From positions 54,662,013 through 54,726,012 of the forward strand of contig NC_079219.1 in NCBI RefSeq assembly GCF_029633865.1: 64,000 bases of DNA, written 5' to 3'. The notes under the pieces were generated by a model, which was not told the DNA's origin, ran no database searches, and saw nothing but the letters and a program-made list of their open reading frames with translations. The DNA is from Lampris incognitus (Eukaryota; Chordata; Actinopteri; Lampriformes; Lampridae). Position numbers and translations under genes: made by a program. Numbering within the stretch: the first letter of the stretch is position 1; the number at the start of each line of letters is the position of its first letter. Positions 56,860-64,000 of the stretch are shown here, piece by piece.

Positions 56860-59800
56860 CATCAAGCAACCAAACACATTTTAGCTTAAATCAATTAACC
56901 CCATCCTAACCATGCAGATGGGTGTTCTGGTCTAAATCCTGCCTCTCTAGGTCAGCACCACCTCCCATACAGCTGCATTAGCAGAGGGAGAGACATGGGC
57001 GAGAGACAAATTGTGAAAGTGTGCAGCGTTTGTGCCTCTGGAAACACACACCGTCCATCACATATCAACCTCCCCCTCTTCTCTCTGTCAAACATATGTG
57101 AAAACCGAACTTTGTTTTGACCTAGATCTTATCTAGGTCGTGCTCGCCCGTGGCCTTTGGAAATTGGCAAACGGCACCAATCTCAATTTCCCTGTTTAGA
57201 CGGCAGTGCAACAGGAAGTAATACAATATTTCAACACAAAGGGGAAGGTGGAAACCAAGATACTTCCCATGTTTGGGGCTCTTGAACTCCATTTTACAGA
57301 TTGTAATGACTCTTGCTCCGTGACTCCGGGCCCTGTCCCTCTGTAAGCATGAGGAGACCTTTACATGTAAACCTGGACGCCAGTAAATGATTATCTCTGA
57401 CAGAGAACTGGAAAAAAGGAAGCCACTACCGACAGCACTGCCCCTTTAATCCTGTTCAGAAAATCAGAATCAGAAACACTTTACTTGTCATTTCATCGTT
57501 TCCCTCAGCCCACAGCAGTGCAACACAAAGACAAAAACACACATCCAAAAACTACAAGAACACATATAGCCACACTGACACACATATAGCCAAACTAAAA
57601 AAGAAACAAAATCACTGTCCAGGAGAATGAACGCCAGCCAGGATGACTGTTGGAACTAGCGGTCTGCATGGGCTAGCAGTTAGCTTAGCCAGCCCCGCTT
57701 CCGCACCCTCAGCCGATCCAGCGCCAGCTCTCCCAGCCAGACACCTTCGACCCACCTCCCCGCATTCCACACGACGACACTAAAAACACAGTCAAGGCTA
57801 GGCGAGGCCACCGCCAGACCGCCATCGGTGTTATGGGAACTGCCGGTCTGCATGGGCTAGCAGTTAGCTTAGCCTGCCCCCGCTTCCGCACCCCGTCAGA
57901 CCGCCCTCAGTGTTTCCTCTTCGGGCACAGCTCCAGGCAGGGCCGTGGTCCCTGGGCCCACAGGACGCAGCAGACCAAGCTCTCCCGGCCGATCCAGCGC
58001 CAGCTCTCTCAATCATCAAACAACAAACTTAAACACAGACGTGGACAAAGACACTGACTGGACGGTACTGGGTGAGGCCGCTGCAAACGTGAATTGGCGC
58101 CGCCATCTTCCGACACAAATAAGGCCAGTCTCATATTTCAAAAATTATTGGGCTTTCTCTTTGCTGTGCTGAAGTACCACCTGAGGGAAATGGGGGCAGG
58201 TATTTGAGATTGCTGCTATTGGGCATCTCCAGGCCCGCAGATGGATTATGGATGAAAGAAATCGTGAGTGGGCACTATTACAGGAAAATTTCTGTTTCTG
58301 CTATAATGACTCAATGCATGAGCTCATGGAAAAATAATAAATACCATGCAGCATCATATCTATCAATCAATCTATTGATTTTGGTCCATCTTGTTGCCGA
58401 ATAAAAAAATGGGGCACATTGTCAGTTTCACAAGCGTTTAACTGCCCGTAAGTGGAAAATGAATCACAACATCTTTCATCACAAAATCACACAAAAGCTC
58501 CATCCCAAAATGTAATTACCTCCTGTTTTCTGTCACGGTGGAGCTCACAGCATCTACACAATACTGTGCTGCCATTTATGTATTTTCTAAAGCTGAGGAT
58601 CATGATCTAGAAGTACATTTTCAAAAAAAATCGTGTATCCCATTTCTAGGTAATGGAAATGAGATTACAAATGACAAATGAGTTTTAGCAAAGAAGCTAA
58701 TCTAGACCTTTTAACATGTTGAATTTGACCTGCAGTTTTTGCGAAGAATGAATTTTTTTGGCCCATCAACCCCCCCCCCCATGTTTATTTTCATTTTGGT
58801 ACCATTTATCTGGCTAAAAAAGGAGTAAAGCTACACGACCTCTTGTTGATTTAGGGTTGTAAAGCTCATCTAAGTTTAAAACATGAAGCTGCAAGCCATT
58901 CTAGTACGGTAGCATTTTCTAATGATAATTCTCAGACACAGTTTACTGGTAAGAGCAAAATTTTATGCAGTTTCTAGGTTAAAAATAAGAAATACTGAAT
59001 ATAAATGCCAAAGTCTGAAGAAAAAAAACAACTAAATGGGGCATCGTTTACACAATTGCGCAATAAAGAGTTATGAAAATTCACTTTGCAGATTTCTCTA
59101 CACAGGTCTTGTCTTATAGCTAATATTTTATTCTTCTTTCACAGTAGGTCTCATGAAGCCTTATCTGTTTTTCTGCTGAATGCTTATTAAGAGAAAGCTG
59201 CGTCTGTATGCGGGGTGTTTGCTTGGTAGCTTTGGGATGGAAACACGGCTGCAGAGAGAATAGATGACGTCTCACCTGGCGTGTACAGCAGGGCGTGCAC
59301 GGTCTGGGTCTCAGCCATGTTCAGCGAAGGGTTAATCTTGTGTTTCAGAGCCTCTGAGGTGGTCTTAGGCACCATCATTGGCACTGGTCAGAAATATGAG
59401 CAAGAGTAGAGGGGGGGGGGATGAGAGACGGAGAGAGAGGAGCGAGAGCGAGAGAGCAAGCAAGAGAGGAGAGAGAGCAAGAGAGAGCGAGAGAGAGATA
59501 GAGAGAGAGGGGAGGGTGAGTGAGAGAGCGAGAGAAGTGAGAAAGGAGAGAGAGAACAAAAGAGAGCGGAGGGAGAGAGGAGAGAGAGCGAGAGACAGAG
59601 GAGAGACAGAGCGAGGGAGAGAGGAGGGAGAGAAAGAGAGCGAGAGAGAGGAGACAGCGAGGGTGGGGAGAGAGAGCGAGAGAAAATCAGAATGTATATT
59701 GACAAGCCAGATAGGAAATGGGTGATATACTAATTAGCAAAGTTCCATGTGATTGTTCTTCTCAGTTTAAAGGTATCTTCAAGTCGAGCACCCAACACTA

Positions 59801-62800
59801 ATAAAGCTTTTAGCATCATGTGAGTGCTGGGAAGTGGTAGCATGAGTTATAGTGGTAAACAGGATTCAGGTGGTGAAAACAGCAGCTGACGTGGGTAAAT
59901 TTATCCTCTCAGCAGTACCTTCATGTTTGACCTTGTCGAAGTAAGCTAGTTTGGAGGCGGCGTAGATGGACCCCTGTGTTTGCAGACAACCCACTACAGC
60001 ATCCATCAGCAGGACGTTGGTCAGGGCCTGGGCCATGTACTGAGGGTCCTAGGCAGACATACAGAGAGAGCCTCATGAGGTACACAGTGCACTGTGGCAG
60101 TAAAACAGCAGCACTGGAGATGAATCTAAAACACGGGCCATCTACAGGCCAGAGGAACTGATCTACTGATCTGATTGAAAATCTACTGAAAATTGATCTA
60201 AAGAACTTTATTCAGCTCACACTTCCACAACAACAGGTTTACTGAATAGGTAACCTGATAGCAGATTATGCAAAATTATTATTCTGTTAAATGGCCTAAG
60301 GGGATTCTCTAGTTCATAAATATTGTTTGAGAACTTTTCAAATGCGAAAGACACTGTACAGTTGAGAATATGTAGTCAGGTGCATAGTCTCTTCAGGGGC
60401 ACCAACTTTTCACCTTAGCCTACAATTAGCTGCCTTTAAGTTGAGCGCTTCACGACCTGTACTGAATGGCGGGTCGGTCAATTCACCAACCGCTGTCCTG
60501 CCGACCAGATCATAGAGTATAGATTACTGACTATTGCAAACTGTTCTCTTCTCTCACGTGTCTTTTCTCTTCCTCTGAATGATGTCTTCTCCTTTCTCTT
60601 CTTCTGTGTGTGAATGGTGTGATGCGAGTCTCCCTTGTGTGCACGTGCAGTCTGTCCTCCTCCCCGGTCTCCATGGTGACGGTGGTCGCCACCTGGACGC
60701 TGCTTGGCATCCCCTCGTCACATCTTCTTTTTATATATCTTATGAACCCATATAATTTTTTCATCCTGTTTTAATGTTATATCCTTCTCTCACCAGGATG
60801 TGTGACTCTTTTTTTTTTTTTTTCATGGCGATGGTGGTCGCGTGGCTCTGGTCCTGGGCTGTTCTGGTGGCGTCTGGACACTGCTTGGCATCCTCCTCGT
60901 CATATTCTTTATATTTTATAATTTCATTATAATTCTGTTATCCTCTTTCAACGTTGCATTGTGTAAATTGTGTAAACACCACATCCATTGCACCTTGTGC
61001 AAATACCTGCCCCTCCTCTGTGGCTCTCCCTGAGGTTTCTACCTATTTTTTCTCCCTGTTAAAGGTTTCTTTTGGGGGGGAATTGTTCCTTATCTGATGA
61101 GAGGGTCTAAGGACAGGATGTTATGTTGCTGTAAAGCCCCTTGAGGCAAATTTGTAATTTATGATATTGGGCTATACAAATAAAATTGACTTGACCTGAC
61201 TTGACCATGATGGGCGTCATGTGATGCCCATCATTCATGTCACTGCACTCGGGACTTGTACGTGTGTGTACATGACAAATAAAACTCTTGAATCTTGAAT
61301 GTGTAGTGAGGATAACCGCTCCTCAGTTCAGTTCCCTGCAACAGCAGCTGAAGTATCCCTGAGTGAGAGTCACAACAACAAGAATGTGCCCATCGGGAGA
61401 TGAATTCGGTTATTTCAATTAAAATTTGATTCAAGTTCAACTTTGACGTCATGTGTACTGAAATACAATGAAATTATTGTGCTCTGGCTCTCTCTGCCTT
61501 AACACAAGGGACACAAGGACACACCATCCCAAAAAAAAAAAAAAAACACAACACGACAGACCTACATAGACTATGTACACATGAATTCATACATTATATA
61601 CAAAATATAGAAAAGTACACAATAACACAACAATGTATATGGGTGTGTCATCGGTTCAGCAACCTGACTGCCTGAAGTTGAGACTAGCCAGGTCCTAGAC
61701 AAATCCAGTAGTATTCACACTTCAACTGCAACCACAGTACCTGGAGGAAATATCTTAGGTTTTCATTTTGACACTTTGGGATTTTCAAAGTTTAATGACT
61801 TTGCAAAAAAAAAAAAGATACAGACCTGCCGCTACCTGAATGCTCCTTAAATTGCATATATTTGCATTAAAATTAGTTTTAGATCAATTGCACACCAAAA
61901 AAAAAGTTATAAGATCTACCTAAAACGACCATGAGCGGTCGAAATGACCGCTTGTAATTTGCGTGTGATTGTGTGCGTCATGTCACTATTTATGACGCGT
62001 GTTGTCGCATCATTTCCTTCGTGAAGTTCATTGCTCTGTCCTAGAAACACACTAGCGTCCTCCAGTACAGAGAAATAGTCTAAACTTGATTTTTTATTAT
62101 TGCTAACATGTCTGGGTACAGACGCCATTACAGACGCACCATGACTCCACCGAGGCGTTGCAGTATTTACAGGCGTTGGACAGCGGCCATTTTAAATTGT
62201 TTGAAAAATTGTATTAAAGTTGCTAAAATGTTAATTTTGGTGTCAGTCGTTTCTTAACAGACATACTAACATACGTATGTAATGCATTAATATCTCAGTT
62301 GGGTATTTATCTTGACACAATATAGAGTTTAAAAACCGGCCGCCATTTTGACCGCCCACGGTCGTTTTGGGTAGGAGTGAAATCCCGGTCGTTCGATTTT
62401 TGGAGTACCTTGTGTTGGTCGGCCATCTTGCGCCCAGCCCACATCTCTTTGACCACGAGGTTCCAGAGGTCAGTTTCTGTTTTCAGGTTGGCCTCAAACA
62501 CCTCAGTCCTGCTACAGGTGTGGATATGAAGGGAGGGGATACGAAGGAGGAGGAAAGGAGCTGAGGAGATCTTTACCTCCTAGAGAGACAGAAAGAGAAA
62601 AGAAAACAGGACATAGAGATCTTAAATGCAGAGTGGATTTGACTGGTTTTACCTACGACAGCCAATGATAATGGACTGAGACAAGAGATTGAGCAACAAA
62701 ATAATAATAATTATAATTATAATAAAAACATAATAAACTATCGCCAACCCAAAGGAAAACACTTGAGAAAGCATGTCTTTTGAAGGAGAGCATAAAATCC

Positions 62801-63185
62801 CTTGCTTACGTCCTTGCTTTTGCTGCTGGCCTTTATGTCTCTAAACTTGGTTTTAAAAGGGAAATTAATTTCAAGAGAATCTATCTCTCAACTTAACGTC
62901 TCAGAAAATGTTGCGTCCCCCTCACCTGTATGTCTCTAAACTTGGCGATTTCCAGGAAACCTAGTCGTCCTTCTGTGATCAAAAACAGTCGCTTTTGGGT
63001 CATGGCAATTTTGCCGACACCGTGGGAGGTCTTGACACAGGAGGACAACTTGTAGACACATTCGCTGTTGTCGAGCTGGTCTATGACCTCAGAGGGGAGG
63101 TTGACTTCCTGCGCCTCGGCCTCCGTCTCCTTCCAGAAGGTGTAGAAGACTCTGAAAAGCTCAGGATCCACCTGTTTCTGTTGGC
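49533..63185 (-). CDS. dennd3: DENND3, C-terminal half: PHenn linker and WD40 propeller (3' partial, 10 exons)
   Basis: DENND3 is a guanine-nucleotide exchange factor for Rab12 acting in endosome-lysosome and autophagy traffic; the DENN domain is upstream of 63185 and outside the window. Exons in gene order: 63185-62926, 62579-62409, 60048-59919, 59383-59276, 55762-55623, 54326-54166, 52732-52596, 52144-52026, 50450-50313, 49742-49533 (stop TGA 49535-49533). All are GT-AG and phase-consistent, giving 523 codons against about 1198 aa for human DENND3. The first two exons carry the PH-like PHenn region ([20 protein letters not shown], then [20 protein letters not shown]). The rest are WD40 blades: [65 protein letters not shown] and the last blade [20 protein letters not shown] ending in IWKVE. 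One exon sits 12 bases from a piggyBac-like remnant. Confidence 0.94.
49945..50187 (-). mobile_element. SINE family 1 copy 9 (3'-truncated)
   Basis: Only the tRNA-like head and first part of the body are present, in a dennd3 intron. Confidence 0.82.
50790..51735 (+). repeat. complex repeat with reiterated CTGCCGGTCTGCATGGGCTA blocks, copy 1
   Basis: GAACTGCCGGTCTGCATGG and TTAGCTTAGCCTGCCCCGCT recur about every 90-270 bases (near 51140, 51228, 51498). The same modules occur at 57480-58115. A (CA/A)-rich piece and TCTATTGTCATTTCTTCC precede them. Likely a composite retroposon; family unknown. Confidence 0.6.
52833..53220 (-). mobile_element. family 3 repeat copy with internal (CA)n
   Basis: Reverse copy; the tRNA-like head near 53210 reads TGGCGCAGTGGTTAGCGTGG on the minus strand. 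A CA expansion lies at 52949-52993. Confidence 0.8.
53657..54085 (-). mobile_element. SINE family 1 copy 10
   Basis: Reverse full-length copy flanked by TTTATTCCTCGTTCT / TTTATTCCTCATTCT (53642-53656, 54086-54100). It lies in a dennd3 intron, about 80 bases from the 54326-54166 exon. Confidence 0.9.
54425..54525. repeat. perfect 33-bp palindrome built from Penelope-like element ends
   Basis: 54425-54457 and 54461-54493 are exact complements around a 3-base loop. The arms contain TTGAATCAGTTCATCTGGAC, the same sequence found at both ends of the 48.1-49.3 kb fragment. CTTACCTGGATTACTGAGCA follows, as at 49277-49296. Confidence 0.85.
54616..55040 (+). mobile_element. SINE family 1 copy 11
   Basis: Forward full-length copy with an A/T-rich tail, in a dennd3 intron. 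Target duplication not found. Confidence 0.85.
55045..55560. other. dennd3 intron, AT-rich, nothing recognised
   Basis: No repeat or coding signal seen beyond AT-rich sequence. Confidence 0.35.
56358..56520. mobile_element. SINE family 1 head (copy 12) fused to a LINE fragment through a hairpin
   Basis: The SINE head GGGGCGTCCGGGTAGCGTAG runs to TTCCATTGCCTCCCA, then ACA, then the exact complement of those 15 bases, then TCTCTAAGGCTGAGCCCAGA. The latter matches the antisense LINE at 63596-63680. Confidence 0.8.
56763..56856. repeat. (CA)47 microsatellite
   Basis: Perfect CA run in a dennd3 intron. Confidence 0.95.
56860..57470. other. dennd3 intron, no element recognised
   Basis: Mixed-composition sequence without a clear repeat boundary or coding signal. 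Confidence 0.35.
57475..58115 (+). repeat. complex CTGCCGGTCTGCATGGGCTA repeat, copy 2
   Basis: Begins CAGAATCAGAAACACTTTAC and TTGTCATTTCATCG. Reiterated blocks near 57655 and 57838 match 51140-51730, including GACGGTACTGGGTGAGGCCG and CGCCGCCATCTTCC at the end. Confidence 0.6.
58120..59275. other. dennd3 intron, AT-rich, nothing recognised
   Basis: About 1.1 kb without an identified element. A C9 run lies near 58770. Confidence 0.35.
59403..59690. repeat. imperfect (GA)-rich tract upstream of a dennd3 exon
   Basis: About 290 bases of GAGAGA/GAGCGA sequence. On the dennd3 sense strand it is a giant pyrimidine tract ending about 20 bases before the 59383-59276 exon acceptor. Confidence 0.92.
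60545..61206 (+). mobile_element. retroposon with a partial tandem duplication and (TTGAC) tail
   Basis: Two successive units share GGTGGTCGC and CTGCTTGGCATCC. The second continues through GGTCTAAGGACAGGATGTTA and ATTGGGCTATACAAATAAAA to TTGACCTGACTTGAC. Related to 10045-10270 and 8030-8307. Confidence 0.6.
61400..61660. repeat. dispersed repeat related to 22665-22880
   Basis: TTTGACGTCATGTGTACTGA and ATACAATGAAATTATTGTGC, then an AC-rich tract. Weakly supported relation. Confidence 0.4.
61765..62396. mobile_element. piggyBac-like relative of 6765-7275, ends not preserved
   Basis: Shares GGATTTTCGAAGTTTAATAA-type, GACCATGAGCGGTCGAAATG, TAGAAACACAC and GGAGTGAAATCCCGGT sequences with the 6.8-kb MITE. 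It contains extra sequence around 62080-62220. Its end lies 12 bases from the dennd3 exon border at 62409. Confidence 0.65.
62590..62920. other. short dennd3 intron, nothing recognised
   Basis: AT-rich, with a TAATAATTATAATTATAATA stretch. A near-duplicate of TATGTCTCTAAACTTGG occurs at 62831-62847 and 62928-62944, so part of the exon end was copied into the intron. Confidence 0.45.
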
Positions 63186-63271
63186 CTGGGACAAAGGAAT
63201 GATAAACTAGATGTATATATTATACCATAATAACACAATATAATGTGGATATTACATTATTCATGTCATCA

Positions 63272-64000
63272 TCAGCCTCTTCTCAGGGTCAGGTTGTGGT
63301 GGCAGCAAGCTAAGTAGGGTACTCTAGACATCCCTCCCCCCAGCAATGCCCTCCAGCTCCTCCTGGGGGATCCCAAGGTGTTCCCAGGCCAGATTGGACA
63401 TGTAGTCCCTCCAACAAGTTCTGGGTCTACCCCGGGTCTCCTCCCAGTTGGACGTGCCTGGAAAACCTCCAAAGGAAGGTGCTCAGGAGGCATCCTAATC
63501 AGATGACCGAACCACCTCAACTGGTGGCTCCTTTCGACGCGAAGGAGCAGCGGCTCTACTCTGAGCTCCCTCTGGATGTCCGAGTTGCTCACCCATCTCT
63601 AAGGCTGAGCCCAGACACCCTACGGAGGAAACTCATTTCAGCCGCTTGTATCTGCGATCTCATCCTTTCGGTCACTACCCAAAGCTCATGACCATAACTG
63701 AGGGTTGGAACGAAGATTGACTTGTAAATTGAGAGCTTTGCCTTCCAGCTCAGCTCCCTCTTCACCACAATGGTCCGGTACAACATCCACATTACTATTG
63801 ATGCTGCACAAATCCGCCTGTCAAACTCCCGCTCCATTCTACCCTCACTCATGAACAAGACCCTGAGATACTTGAACTACTTCACTTGAGGCAACAACTC
63901 ATCCCCAACTGGGAGGGGGCAATCCACCATTTTCCGCTAGAGAACCATGGCCTCAGATTTGGAGGTGCTGACTCTCATCCCGGCCTTTTCACACTCAGCT
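63272..64000 (-). mobile_element. LINE reverse-transcriptase C-terminal region, running off the window
   Basis: The minus strand encodes VLFMSEGRMEREFDRR, then [17 protein letters not shown], then QLRWFGHLIRMPPEHLPLEV, the C-terminus of a common fish LINE, with frame breaks. It lies in a dennd3 intron. Confidence 0.75.

Noticed and set aside
59365-59725. Arg/Glu-rich or Leu/Ser-rich proteins
   Set aside because: Both frames come from the GA-rich tract in a dennd3 intron.

Overview
The window is nuclear DNA of a teleost fish. Three vertebrate genes with GT-AG introns can be read exon by exon. The introns and spacers are packed with microsatellites, minisatellites, tRNA-headed SINEs, LINE tails, hAT, piggyBac, Tc1 and MITE-type elements and a Penelope-like fragment, in the mixture typical of ray-finned fish. 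There is no bacterial-style operon, rRNA, functional tRNA gene or CRISPR array.

Layout: (1) About 1.6-16.5 kb, minus strand: complete tbrg4 (FASTKD4, mitochondrial RNA regulator), ten coding exons (634 aa) plus an inferred upstream noncoding exon beside a CRE/E-box promoter. (2) 16.5-22.0 kb: spacer with nested LINEs and a MITE. (3) 22.1-43.8 kb, plus strand: complete atp4a, the gastric H+/K+-ATPase catalytic subunit, 24 coding exons (1024 aa), with a TATA box. All catalytic motifs and the proton-pump-specific lysine in M5 are present. (4) 43.8-49.5 kb: convergent spacer with LINE fragments and a Penelope-like fragment carrying a GIY-YIG domain. (5) 49.5-64.0 kb, minus strand: the 3' ten exons of dennd3 (PHenn linker and WD40 propeller, 523 codons); its DENN-domain half lies beyond the right edge. 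The three genes have no obvious common pathway (mitochondrial RNA, acid secretion, Rab GEF).

The most unusual content is a set of miniature LTR elements (TRIM-like, about 345-425 bp, no coding room) at 33.4, 35.5, 38.4 and 41.2 kb, inside atp4a introns. Their LTRs contain a tRNA-like module with A and B boxes at genuine tRNA spacing. Two related subfamilies have primer-binding sites that match the 3' ends of two different tRNA-Leu isoacceptors. I know of no named family with this design; the nearest parallel I know is the plant Cassandra TRIM, which has 5S rRNA sequence in its LTRs. Other notable items: complementary (TG)n and (AC)n tracts flanking atp4a exons 16 and 17, a 12-copy SINE family whose B box sits in a long conserved hairpin, perfect palindromes made from retroelement ends, and two oppositely oriented hAT elements carrying internal 41-bp tandem arrays.

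Exon borders were set by hand from splice consensus, reading-frame phase and recalled human protein sequences; they have not been tested by alignment or transcript data.
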